64,000 bases of DNA from Actinomyces oris (lineage in GTDB: Bacteria > Actinomycetota > Actinomycetes > Actinomycetales > Actinomycetaceae), in contig NZ_MSKS01000028.1 in assembly GCF_001937445.1 (NCBI RefSeq), forward strand, positions 58,192-122,191. The letters run 5' to 3'. Below are positions 8,339-16,461 of this stretch, piece by piece. The translations under genes and the position numbers were made by a program. The notes under the pieces were generated by a model that was not told the origin of the DNA, did no database searches, and saw only the letters and a list, made by a program, of their open reading frames with translations. Numbering within the stretch: position 1 is the stretch's first letter; every line of letters starts with the position of its first letter.

Positions 8339-8899
8339 ATGACGAGGATCGTGGCCGGAACCGTGGGCGGACGCAGGATCGAGGTGCCCCGGTCCGGGAC
8401 GCGCCCCACCTCCGAGCGCGTCCGCGAGGCTCTATTCGCCCGCCTGGACCACTACGGGGTACTCGACGGCGCCCGGGTGCTGGACCTGTGCGCGGGTTCC
8501 GGGGCCCTGGGTCTGGAGGCCGCGAGCCGGGGGGCCGGCGAGGTCACGCTCGTGGACTCCTCGCGCGGTGCGTCGCAGACCTGCCAGCGCAACATCCGCT
8601 CACTGGGCCTGGGCGGGGTGTCGGCGGTGACCGCGAAGGCGGCCGCCTTCCTGGCCGGCGCGGCGGGCGCCCCGGTGGATCTGGTGCTGCTCGACCCGCC
8701 CTACGAGCTGAGCGAGGAGGAGCTCACCGCGATCCTCACCCCCCTGGTCCGCAGCGAGGACCCGTGGCTGGCGCCGCGCGCCGTCGTCGTCGTCGAGCGC
8801 TCGACGCGCTCGCCGGAACCCACCTGGCCGGCGGGGTTGGAGCGCTTCGCGGACAAGCGGTACGGCGAGACCACGATCTGGTTCGCAGAACCGGCCTGA
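8339..8899 (+). CDS. rsmD: 16S rRNA (guanine(966)-N2)-methyltransferase
   Basis: A 186-residue RsmD enzyme that methylates G966 of 16S rRNA during 30S assembly. The SAM-binding motif VLDLCAGSGALGLEA (about residues 47-61) and the catalytic DPPY motif in LVLLDPPYEL (about 123-126) are intact, and the N-terminus has the family start MTRIVAGTVGGRRI with TRPTSERVREALF following. ATG 8339 is preceded by TAGGGT at seven bases and no Shine-Dalgarno sequence. It lies 50 bases after fucA on the same strand but converges on recG. In most actinobacteria recG, rsmD and coaD run in one direction, so this copy appears inverted relative to its usual neighbours. Confidence 0.94.
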   Translation: MTRIVAGTVGGRRIEVPRSGTRPTSERVREALFARLDHYGVLDGARVLDLCAGSGALGLEAASRGAGEVTLVDSSRGASQTCQRNIRSLGLGGVSAVTAKAAAFLAGAAGAPVDLVLLDPPYELSEEELTAILTPLVRSEDPWLAPRAVVVVERSTRSPEPTWPAGLERFADKRYGETTIWFAEPA

Positions 8900-8919
8900 G
8901 CCGGGGGCGCTCCCCGGCT
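8899..8919. terminator. Hairpin between rsmD and recG
   Basis: AGCCGGGG (8899-8906), loop GCGCT, CCCCGGCT (8912-8919), between convergent genes and beginning within the rsmD stop codon. Confidence 0.65.
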
Positions 8920-8933
8920 CTTGCCCTGGCGCT

Positions 8934-11261
8934 TCACGCTCTTTCGAGGAAGGCCTGGGATTCCTCGTCGAGGCGCTCGGCGATCGCCGCGGCCAGGGCC
9001 CGGTGCCCGCTCAGCTGCGGATCGGCGGCCACGATCCGCTCGGCCTGACGTCTCGCGGTGGCGATGAGGCGGGCGTCGCGGGTGACGCGCAGCAGGTCCA
9101 GCCCGGAGGCGCGACCCGACTGCGAGGCCCCCAGGACGTCGCCCTCGCTGCGCAGCTCGAGGTCGGCCTCGGCCAGCGCGAATCCGTCCGTGGTGGAGGC
9201 GAAGGCCTTGAGCCGGTGGAATGCGGTGGAGCCGACCTGCGCACCGGTGACCGCCACGCACAGGGACGGCCTGCTGCTGCGCCCGACCCGCCCGCGCAGC
9301 TGGTGGAGCTGGGACAGGCCGAAGCGGTCGGCGTCCAGGATGACCATCATGGAGGCCTCGGGCACGTCCACCCCCACCTCGACGACGGTGGTGGACACCA
9401 GGACCGGGGTGACGCCCGAGGCGAAGTCAGCCATGGCGGCCGCCTTGTCCTCACTGCTCATGCGCCCGGTGAGGATCCCGACGTCGACGCCCTCCAGGGC
9501 CGGCTCATCGTCTAGTCGCTGCCTCCACTCCTCGACGGCGGCCAGTGGGCGGTCAGGATGCGAGCCGTCCCCGTCCTCCGCGAGCGGCTCCTCCCCCGAC
9601 CCGCCATCAGCGTCGAAAGCCGCTGTGCCTTCCGCCTGCTCCTGTCGAGGCTCGTCGTCGACCTCGATCCGTGGGCACACGACGTAGACCCGTCCTCCGG
9701 AGGCGACCTCGGAGGCCGCGCGCCGCCAGATGCCCTCCACCCAGGAGGTGCGCGACCACGGGACGAGGTGGGTGGGAACGGCGCTGCGCCCGGCAGGCAG
9801 CTCGTCCAGGACGGAAGTGGCCAGGTCCCCGAAGACCGTCATGGCGATGGTGCGCGGAATCGGGGTGGCGGTCATGACCAGGAGGTGGGGAGTGCGACTG
9901 CGGCCGGTGGCCGGGTCGGTGAGACCGCCGCGCTCGCGCAGGGCGTCACGCTGGGCGACGCCGAAGCGGTGCTGCTCGTCGACGACGACCAGGCCGAGGA
10001 AGGGGATCTGCACCGTGTCGGACAGCAGGGCGTGGGTCCCCACGACGATCGCCGGCTCACCGGCGGCCAGCTCGGCGAGGATCCGACGGCGCTGAGCGGC
10101 GGGGGTGGAGCCGGTCAGCAGGTGGACGCGGGTGGCGCGTTCGGCGCCACCGAGCATCCCGAGGCGGGCCATGGGCCCCAGGACCGCTTCCAGCGAGGAG
10201 TGGTGCTGGGCGGCGAGGACCTCGGTGGGGGCCAGGAGGGCGGCCTGCCCTCCACCTCCGACCACCTGAAGCATGGCGCGCAGAGCCACGAGGGTCTTGC
10301 CACTCCCCACGTCGCCCTGGAGAAGGCGCTGCATGGGAACGGTGCGGGCCAGGTCGGCGGAGATCTCCTGACCGACCCGCACCTGGCCGGCGGTCAGGTC
10401 GTATGGCAGGCGGGCGTCGAGGTCCGCTCTCAGGGAGTCCTCCGCCTCCGGTACGGGCCAGGCGACCGCGGTGCGGGTCGCCTCATGGTGGGCTCGGCGC
10501 TGAGCCAGGGCGACCTGCAAGATGAGGGCCTCCTCGTGGCGCAGCCGTTTCCGGGCGGCCTTCCACTGCTGGCAGTCCTCGGGCCGGTGCACCCAGCGGT
10601 AGGCGGTGTAGGCATCGACCAGCCCCGCCTCGCGCCGCAGCTCCTCGGGGAGAGGATCGGCGACGTCGCCCGGCTCCAGCTGGTCCAAAACGATGCGCAC
10701 CGCCTTGGCCACCAACCAGGACGGGAGGGCCTCCGTACCCGGGTAGATGGGCATGGGGCGGGCCAGCAGGGCCTCACGCTCGTCCTCGTCGAGCTCGTCG
10801 AGGACGTACAGGCGCGGGTTGGACAGCTGCTTGCGTCCGCGGTGGAGTCCCACCTTACCGCTGAGCAGGACGGTGGTTCCGGGGGCCAGCTGGGCCGCTC
10901 GGGCACGCATCTGCCCCGCAGCACCGAACTGGACGAGGTCCATGGTGGAGGCGCCGTCGGTGACGGTGGCCTCCATGAGGGCCGGGACCCGGCCGGAGCG
11001 GGTGCGCCGGGAGGAGGCGCGCACGACCCGGGCCTGGACGGTGGCCTGCTCGCCCTCGACGAGGGTACGCATGTCGGTCAGCTCCCCCCAGGTGTCGTAG
11101 CGCCGAGGCAGCAGGCGCAGCAGATCCGCTCCGGTCTCCACCCCCTGCTTGGCGAGCTGGACGGCCGTGCGCTTTCCCACGAGCCGGGTCACAGGACGCT
11201 CGAGCGGGCCGACGCTGCCGGGGCGGGGCGTGCGGGTTGAGCGATCAGACGAGCCGGACAC
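8934..11261 (-). CDS. recG: ATP-dependent DNA helicase RecG
   Basis: A 775-residue superfamily 2 helicase that regresses stalled replication forks and remodels branched DNA. In order: an N-terminal wedge/OB-fold domain (about 1-230), Walker A LLQGDVGSGKT (about 310), motif II in VVVDEQHRFGV, motif III MTATPIPRTI, and the C-terminal helicase lobe with LHQLRGRVGRSS and the TRG-type region after it. About 45 acidic, Gly-rich residues are inserted between the lobes near 570-610, absent from the compact E. coli enzyme. The GTG at 11261 follows TAGGGT by six bases, so the transcript looks leaderless. It lies downstream of the DAK2 gene in the usual actinobacterial order. Confidence 0.96.
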   Translation of the reverse strand: MSGSSDRSTRTPRPGSVGPLERPVTRLVGKRTAVQLAKQGVETGADLLRLLPRRYDTWGELTDMRTLVEGEQATVQARVVRASSRRTRSGRVPALMEATVTDGASTMDLVQFGAAGQMRARAAQLAPGTTVLLSGKVGLHRGRKQLSNPRLYVLDELDEDEREALLARPMPIYPGTEALPSWLVAKAVRIVLDQLEPGDVADPLPEELRREAGLVDAYTAYRWVHRPEDCQQWKAARKRLRHEEALILQVALAQRRAHHEATRTAVAWPVPEAEDSLRADLDARLPYDLTAGQVRVGQEISADLARTVPMQRLLQGDVGSGKTLVALRAMLQVVGGGGQAALLAPTEVLAAQHHSSLEAVLGPMARLGMLGGAERATRVHLLTGSTPAAQRRRILAELAAGEPAIVVGTHALLSDTVQIPFLGLVVVDEQHRFGVAQRDALRERGGLTDPATGRSRTPHLLVMTATPIPRTIAMTVFGDLATSVLDELPAGRSAVPTHLVPWSRTSWVEGIWRRAASEVASGGRVYVVCPRIEVDDEPRQEQAEGTAAFDADGGSGEEPLAEDGDGSHPDRPLAAVEEWRQRLDDEPALEGVDVGILTGRMSSEDKAAAMADFASGVTPVLVSTTVVEVGVDVPEASMMVILDADRFGLSQLHQLRGRVGRSSRPSLCVAVTGAQVGSTAFHRLKAFASTTDGFALAEADLELRSEGDVLGASQSGRASGLDLLRVTRDARLIATARRQAERIVAADPQLSGHRALAAAIAERLDEESQAFLERA

Positions 11262-11267
11262 GACCCC

Positions 11268-11273
11268 ACCCTA
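11268..11273 (-). promoter_or_regulatory. -10 hexamer of leaderless recG promoter
   Basis: TAGGGT on the minus strand, six bases before the recG GTG. Confidence 0.5.
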
Positions 11274-11358
11274 TGACGAAGGAGCCTGGGTGCCGTTCAT
11301 GACCCGAGGGCGCCTGCAGATGCGGGCGCTTTCAGGGCATCGCAGCACGGAGAGACGG

Positions 11359-13308
11359 CTACTCGATGGCGATGAGGACGTCAGGGTGCTCCTGTCCACC
11401 CGCATGGACGGCGACCTCCACGTCCTCACCGACCACGTGCCCCCGGGCCCCTACCGCCGCGCTGGCGGCCAGGGCGCCGACGTCACGGCCGGCGTTGCGG
11501 CCGGTGATGACGGTGAGCAGCTCATCGGAGGGCCGCAGCGCCGAGGCCACGGCGCGAGCCACGGCCTCGGCGTCGGCCTGGGCTCCGTCGAGGGCGATGG
11601 TGCGTAGCCCCGCGGCGGCGCTCCAGGCGCGGCGCGCCAGGTCGGTCAGCTCGGCCTCCTCGCCCCTGCCGGCCAGGGCCACCGCCGCGGCCAGGACCCG
11701 GGCCTCGTCGTCGGTGTCGCACACGAGGAGCTGAATGCCCTCGGCCGCATAGCGCTCCGGCTGTCCCCCGACACGGGCGGTCTCGCGAGCGGCGCCCGCC
11801 TGACGGGTCCCCGCCGGTGGGCGGACGGTGGAGACCGCGGAGCGGGCCGCGAGGAAGCGGGCGGCGTCGTGGGCCGCCTCGGTGCAGGCGGCGTCGCAGG
11901 GCAGCACGATGACCTGGGAGGCCCCCAGGTCCGCGGCGGCTCGGGCGATCCCCTCCCGATCCGGGTTGAGGACGACGGCGGCGTCGGAGCGGGCCAGCTG
12001 CTCAATGAGCCCGGGAGCCCGGGTGCAGGCGATGACACCGACGCCGGACTGCCGCGAGCGCACGGCCAGATGCGGGGCCTGCGCCGGCGCGGGGCGGGGG
12101 GCGGCCGCCTGGGAGGGGTGCATGCGCACCGACTTCGCCTTGCGCTCGGCCCGGCGCGCGGCCAGGCGCTCGAAGGAGACCACGTGACCCGTGGGGTCGG
12201 AGTCGAGCGCCCCCCACGGAGACGGGGGCTCGTCGGTGGAGCTCACCAGGGCGGTGGGGTGGAGGTGGTGGATGCAGATCTGGCGGGCGCGGCCCGCGTG
12301 CGGCAGGGCGGCACGCGGAGTGTCGGTGTGGACGTGGACCTGGTAGAGGCCCACCCCCAGGGCGTCCGGGGTGCCGACGACGCCCACGGAGTCACCGATG
12401 CGCTCCAGGTCCTGGCGCAGCTGACCGGCCTGGACCGCGGTCGCCTCCAGCAGGTACATCACCTCGAACTCGCCGGTGGACATGCCCAGGGGCTCGGGAC
12501 CGATACTGTGCGGCACCCCGCCTGCGGCCAGGTCGGTGAGCATCTGGCGGGCGACGGCGGTGTAGGGGGCGTGCTCGTCAGCGTCCTGCTGGCCCTGGCG
12601 CAGCTCCGGGGCGTCAGTCGTCGTGGGGTCCGCATCCTGCATCGCGTCGATGGTGTCCGACAGGCAGGTCAGCAGCAGCATGAAGGCCGCTCCCCCGGCA
12701 TCCACCGGGCCGTGCCCGAGGCCGGAGGTCTCCACGACGGACTCCTGGGCGCCGAAGGCGGCGGCAGCGGCGATGAGGCTCAGGGTCGCGGGGGAGCTCG
12801 CGGTCGCCTCCTCCAGGGCGGAGCGGGCGGCCGTGGCCGCGTCTCGAGCGACTGACAGCAGGGTCCCCGAGACCGGACGGGAGACCGCCGCCCAGGTGGT
12901 GTCCGCCATGGCCTCGTAGACGTGCACGAGCTCGACGGGGCGCAGGCCAGTGGGATCCGGGGCCTCGGCGCAGACGTCGGCGAAGGCGGCCAGGGCCTGG
13001 GAGACCAGAAGACCCGAGTTCCCGCGGGCTCCCCGGACCGCGCCGTCGGCTGCGGCGCGGGCCACCTGGGCGGCATCAGCGGCCCGCCCCAGGCGGTGGA
13101 AGGCGTCGGAGGCCGAGCGCAGGGTGAGCAGGACGTTGGTTCCGGTATCCGCATCCGGCACGGGGAAGACATTGAGGACGTCCACCAGGTCCCGAGTCTG
13201 ATCGGCAACGATCTCCGCCAGCGCGATCCAGCGCCGCACTGCTGCCCCCTGCAGCACCTGGGCCCCTGAGACAGGGGTAACGGGGCGGCGTCCTTGAGAC
13301 TGCGCCAT
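11359..13308 (-). CDS. DAK2-domain protein, FakA/YloV-like (possible fatty acid kinase ATP-binding subunit)
   Basis: A 649-residue protein of the YloV/FakA type. The N-terminal DAK2 (DhaL-like) domain has the metal-binding aspartates in VFPVPDADTGTN (about residues 48-59) and the GARGNSGLLVSQ segment. A middle domain ends in VGLYQVHVHTDTP, and the C-terminal half is a DegV-like or YloV-specific domain ending HPDVLIAIE. In Firmicutes FakA binds ATP and, with a FakB lipid-binding partner, phosphorylates exogenous fatty acids; no FakB is visible here, so the substrate is inferred. A Pro/Ala-rich linker separates the halves. ATG 13308 has a strong GGGGAGG ribosome binding site. It stands between rpmB (divergent) and recG, as in many Gram-positive genomes. 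Confidence 0.88.
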   Translation of the reverse strand: MAQSQGRRPVTPVSGAQVLQGAAVRRWIALAEIVADQTRDLVDVLNVFPVPDADTGTNVLLTLRSASDAFHRLGRAADAAQVARAAADGAVRGARGNSGLLVSQALAAFADVCAEAPDPTGLRPVELVHVYEAMADTTWAAVSRPVSGTLLSVARDAATAARSALEEATASSPATLSLIAAAAAFGAQESVVETSGLGHGPVDAGGAAFMLLLTCLSDTIDAMQDADPTTTDAPELRQGQQDADEHAPYTAVARQMLTDLAAGGVPHSIGPEPLGMSTGEFEVMYLLEATAVQAGQLRQDLERIGDSVGVVGTPDALGVGLYQVHVHTDTPRAALPHAGRARQICIHHLHPTALVSSTDEPPSPWGALDSDPTGHVVSFERLAARRAERKAKSVRMHPSQAAAPRPAPAQAPHLAVRSRQSGVGVIACTRAPGLIEQLARSDAAVVLNPDREGIARAAADLGASQVIVLPCDAACTEAAHDAARFLAARSAVSTVRPPAGTRQAGAARETARVGGQPERYAAEGIQLLVCDTDDEARVLAAAVALAGRGEEAELTDLARRAWSAAAGLRTIALDGAQADAEAVARAVASALRPSDELLTVITGRNAGRDVGALAASAAVGARGHVVGEDVEVAVHAGGQEHPDVLIAIE

Positions 13309-13826
13309 CTTCGCCTCCCCTGCATCCCGGCTACGACCAACACACCATGTGTCTCACGCTGCGAACACCTTCTGTTCCATTGCATGATCTGCATATGTGC
13401 AGGCGTTCAGCGAGCCTGGTTCATGGCTGGGCCGAGCCTTTGGTTTGATATGTGGTTTCAGAGTACCTGTCCGAACACATTCCTCCCACCGGAGCGAGAC
13501 GCCCGCACCAGGACCACGCCCGGGGCGGCGGGGAGCCGAAGGGGCATTCGGGACTTCGGCGCGCTGGTCAGGCCGCTACCACCACATCCGGCTAGGGCAC
13601 ACGTTCATCACTTAATGATATTCGTCACATTTCCTGCTGAGTCCACACTTGCTCCCCGGGTCTCAAGCGTGATGGCATGTGCTCGAACGCACGCCAAGGC
13701 GGCTTGGGACGCCACATGCAGGTCCGCTATTGTGTTCGGGTTGCCCGGCGCGTCGCGCTTGGGCGGTAAGACCTGGCGCCAGGCATCGGCCTGAGCGTTG
13801 AAGCATTGAAGATCAGGAGTGAGACC
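13309..13826. other. 518-base intergenic region between the DAK2 gene and rpmB
   Basis: No gene is supported here. It is richer in A+T than its surroundings in places. It holds small inverted repeats such as CTGCA-TATG-TGCAG (13389-13402) and ACAC-CAT-GTGT, and a likely rpmB promoter near its right end. It must carry the divergent promoter of the DAK2 gene. Confidence 0.6.
13704..13733 (+). promoter_or_regulatory. Candidate rpmB promoter
   Basis: TTGGGA (13704-13709), 18 bases, TATTGT (13728-13733). This would give a leader of roughly 85 bases before rpmB. Confidence 0.4.
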
Positions 13827-14018
13827 GTGGCTGCTGTGTGCGACGTTTGCGGCAAGGGCCCCATCTTCGGCAAGAGCGTCTCGCACTCCCACGTGCGGAC
13901 CAACCGCCGGTGGAACCCCAACATCCAGCGTGTGCGTGCTCTCGTCAATGGCGCCCCCAAGCGCCTCAACGTGTGCACGTCCTGCCTCAAGGCCGGGAAG
14001 GTGACGCGCAACATCTGA
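13827..14018 (+). CDS. rpmB: 50S ribosomal protein L28, zinc-ribbon form
   Basis: A 63-residue L28. It starts MAAVCDVCGKGP and ends KAGKVTRNI, with the family core VSHSHVRTNRRWNPNIQ. Two CxxC pairs (CDVC at residues 5-8 and CTSC at 52-55) identify the zinc-binding C+ form, in contrast to the cysteine-free form that some actinobacteria make under zinc limitation. The start is GTG 13827, preceded by AGGAGTGAGACC. An in-frame ATG 21 bases upstream lies in the ribosome binding site region and would break the family N-terminus. The gene is followed at once by a strong terminator, so it is a single-gene unit. Confidence 0.97.
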   Translation: MAAVCDVCGKGPIFGKSVSHSHVRTNRRWNPNIQRVRALVNGAPKRLNVCTSCLKAGKVTRNI

Positions 14019-14046
14019 GCGCATCACCTCGAGTCCTTCGAGCACG

Positions 14047-14079
14047 GGGCCGCCGCTGCGCAAGCAGTCGGCGGCCTTT
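14047..14079 (+). terminator. rpmB terminator
   Basis: GGCCGCCG (14048-14055) pairs with CGGCGGCC (14069-14076), continued inward by CTGC/GCAG, and is followed by TTTGT. Confidence 0.8.
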
Positions 14080-14113
14080 GTCGTGCCCCGTATTCCTCAC
14101 GGGTTACGGCCCG

Positions 14114-15223
14114 TCAGGTGTGGGAGAAGTGGTCCCACCCGGTGTGCTCCTGCGCGGGTTGTCCTGCCAGGAGGACGCCCGGTCGGCGCTCCGGCACCTG
14201 GGCCGGTGAGGACTGCGGGCTCAGGACCCGGCCGATCACCCGGGCCCCGGCGGGCAGCCGATCGAAGGCGTCTGCTGGGACGGTGGCGAGCAGTCCGTGG
14301 TCCTCTCCCCCGGTGAGCAACCAGCTGCGGGCCAGGTCGCGAGCGGCTGATCCGTCGTGGCCGCTCACGAGCGCGGCCACCGGCTCGAGGAAGGACGCGT
14401 CCGGCAGGTCGCCGGGATCATCGAGCTCGATGACGACGCCGCTGGCGCGGGCGATCCGACCGGCGTCGCGCAGCAGCCCGTCGGAGACGTCCAGCATGGA
14501 GGTGGCGCCGGCCAGTGCCAGCTCTCGACCCGCGGCCAGGGGCGGGGCGGGGGCGCGGAAGGCCTCGATACAGGCTTGGGCCCGGGGATGCTCCTGACCT
14601 GAGGGGAGAGCGCCGCTCGCGCCTGATGCACAGTCGGTGCCCGCGCTGAGCAGGGCGAGTCCCGCCGCGCTGCGTCCCAGGGTTCCAACGTGCACGACGG
14701 CGTCACCGGGCCTCGCCCCGCTTCGCAGAACCGGGGCCCTGCCCTCAAGGTCGCCCAGGACCGTGACGGACACGATCAGTGAGTCACCGGAGCTGAGATC
14801 GCCACCCACGACGCCCGCCCCGCAGGGCTCACAGCCCTGGGCCAGTCCTCGGGCGAAGTCCCGCACCCAGCCGACCGGGGTGGCCGCAGGCATGACCAGG
14901 CCGACGACGAGCGCGACGGGCCTGGCGCCCATGGCGGCGGCGTCGGCGAGGTTCTGGGCAGCGGCCCTCGCCCCGACGTCGCGGCCCGTGGACCACTGGG
15001 TGCGGAAGTGGCGCCCCTCGACCAGGACGTCGGTGCTCACCGCCGTGCGCGAGTCGGGAAAGGACAGGACCGCGCAGTCATCCCCGATGCCGACGGGGGC
15101 CTGCGGGCCGCGGGGCAGGAGGGGGGTGACGACGGCGAGAAGCTCCTCCTCGCTGAGGTCACCGACCCGCACATCCTCCCCCGCTGCCTCTGCGCCGGCT
15201 GGGGCCTGCTCAGCGGTTGACAT
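14114..15223 (-). CDS. thiL: Thiamine-monophosphate kinase
   Basis: A 369-residue ThiL that phosphorylates thiamine monophosphate to thiamine pyrophosphate with ATP. The Mg/ATP site motif GIGDDCAVL is near residue 44, followed by STDVLVEGRHF, NLADAAAMGARP and, in the second half, MLDVSDGLLRDAGRIA, all diagnostic of the ThiL/PurM fold. ATG 15223 lies inside the end of ddl, giving a 14-base overlap and probable translational coupling. A longer frame further upstream is ddl in another register. The last gene of the plsC-gpsA-ddl-thiL set. Tail-to-tail with rpmB across a terminator. Confidence 0.95.
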   Translation of the reverse strand: MSTAEQAPAGAEAAGEDVRVGDLSEEELLAVVTPLLPRGPQAPVGIGDDCAVLSFPDSRTAVSTDVLVEGRHFRTQWSTGRDVGARAAAQNLADAAAMGARPVALVVGLVMPAATPVGWVRDFARGLAQGCEPCGAGVVGGDLSSGDSLIVSVTVLGDLEGRAPVLRSGARPGDAVVHVGTLGRSAAGLALLSAGTDCASGASGALPSGQEHPRAQACIEAFRAPAPPLAAGRELALAGATSMLDVSDGLLRDAGRIARASGVVIELDDPGDLPDASFLEPVAALVSGHDGSAARDLARSWLLTGGEDHGLLATVPADAFDRLPAGARVIGRVLSPQSSPAQVPERRPGVLLAGQPAQEHTGWDHFSHT

Positions 15224-16376
15224 CGGTGGAGCGGGCCACGGCCAGCTCGATGAGCTCGGAGACCAGCTCGGTGTAGCCCAGCCCGGAGACCTGCCACATG
15301 TAGGGGTACATGGAGAAGGGGGTGAATCCGGGCATCGTGTTGATCTCGTTGACGACCGCCTCACCGGCATCGGTGAGGAAGAAGTCGACGCGGGCCAGTC
15401 CCTCGCAGCCGAGTGCCTCGAAGGCCCGGGCGGCAGTATCCATGAGGAGTGCGCGTTCCTCAGGGCCGATGCGCGCCGGGCAGACCATGGCGACGGCGTC
15501 GTGGGCCAGGTACTTGGTCTGGTAGTCGTAGAACTCGCCGGCGCCCTGGGAGGCGTCCATGGCGATCTCGCCGGGCTCAGCCACCCGGGGGGCGTCGTCG
15601 CCGCGGCCCTGAAGGACGGCGACCTCGACCTCGCGTCCGACGATACCGCTCTCCACGAGGACCTTGGGGTCGACCGCGCGGGCCGTCTCAATGGCCTCGG
15701 GGAGGTCCTCAGGGCGGTCGACCTTGCTGATTCCCAGGGAGGAGCCGGCGCGAGCGGGCTTGACGAACAGGGGGTAGGTCAGGGACCGGCAGGCCTCCAG
15801 GATCGCCTCGGGGTCGCGCTTCCAGGCGTGGGGGCCGACGACGACGTGCGGCGCCGTGGCGATGCCCGCGGCCCCCAGGAGCACCTTGGTGACCTGCTTG
15901 TCCATGCCCGCGGCGCTGGCCAGCACCCCGCAGCCGACGTAGGGAAGACCCATCATCTCCAGCATGCCCTGGATGGTTCCGTCCTCGCCGTAAGGCCCGT
16001 GCAGCAGCGGCAGGACGACGTCGACCCGCCCCAGGACCTCAGGCCCCGTGGGGCCGAGTACCGTGAGCTCGCCGCCTCCCAGGGGGGCGCTGAGCCTCCC
16101 CCGCCCCAGGCCCTCGGCGGTGATGGTCACCGGGGGACGGTTGTCGCTGAGCTCGAGGGCGGCCGGATCGTCCTCGACGAGCAGCCATTGGCCCTCGGGC
16201 GTGATACCCACCGGAAGAACCTCGTAGCGGTCGCGGTCGATGGCTGACAGGACACCGGCGGCGGTGGCGCAGGAGATCGTGTGCTCGCCGCTGCGTCCGC
16301 CGAAGACGACGGCAACACGCACTGTGGACTTGTCAGAGCTGGGCACGGAGGGGCCGGTTTCCTGGAGGGCTGTCAT
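15210..16376 (-). CDS. ddl: D-alanine--D-alanine ligase
   Basis: A 388-residue ATP-grasp ligase that makes the D-Ala-D-Ala dipeptide for peptidoglycan. Family features in order: VAVVFGGRSGEHTISC near the N-terminus, LPLLHGPYGEDGTIQGMLE (catalytic HGxxGEDG), FVKPARAGSSLGISKV (ATP lid), and the metal and product site VNEINTMPGFTPFSMYPYMW near the end. The tyrosine in the MGLPYVG region and the SxG loop agree with a D-Ala rather than D-lactate enzyme, though this cannot be settled by eye. ATG 16376 follows TAGCGT by seven bases; a GTG nine bases earlier lies within the promoter spacer. It lies between gpsA and thiL. Confidence 0.95.
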   Translation of the reverse strand: MTALQETGPSVPSSDKSTVRVAVVFGGRSGEHTISCATAAGVLSAIDRDRYEVLPVGITPEGQWLLVEDDPAALELSDNRPPVTITAEGLGRGRLSAPLGGGELTVLGPTGPEVLGRVDVVLPLLHGPYGEDGTIQGMLEMMGLPYVGCGVLASAAGMDKQVTKVLLGAAGIATAPHVVVGPHAWKRDPEAILEACRSLTYPLFVKPARAGSSLGISKVDRPEDLPEAIETARAVDPKVLVESGIVGREVEVAVLQGRGDDAPRVAEPGEIAMDASQGAGEFYDYQTKYLAHDAVAMVCPARIGPEERALLMDTAARAFEALGCEGLARVDFFLTDAGEAVVNEINTMPGFTPFSMYPYMWQVSGLGYTELVSELIELAVARSTDVNR

Positions 16377-16383
16377 AGGCCCC

Positions 16384-16389
16384 ACGCTA
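16384..16389 (-). promoter_or_regulatory. -10 hexamer of leaderless ddl promoter
   Basis: TAGCGT on the minus strand, seven bases before the ddl ATG at 16376. Confidence 0.5.
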
Positions 16390-16461
16390 CCGCGCGGCGC
16401 CCCACATGCTGATAACGCATGGCGAACCCGGAATTAAGGCGGCTCTCAAGAGTCACAGCGG

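Noticed and set aside
9558..11240. A 560-codon open frame opposite recG
   Set aside because: Antisense shadow of recG; no start signal and a low-complexity product.
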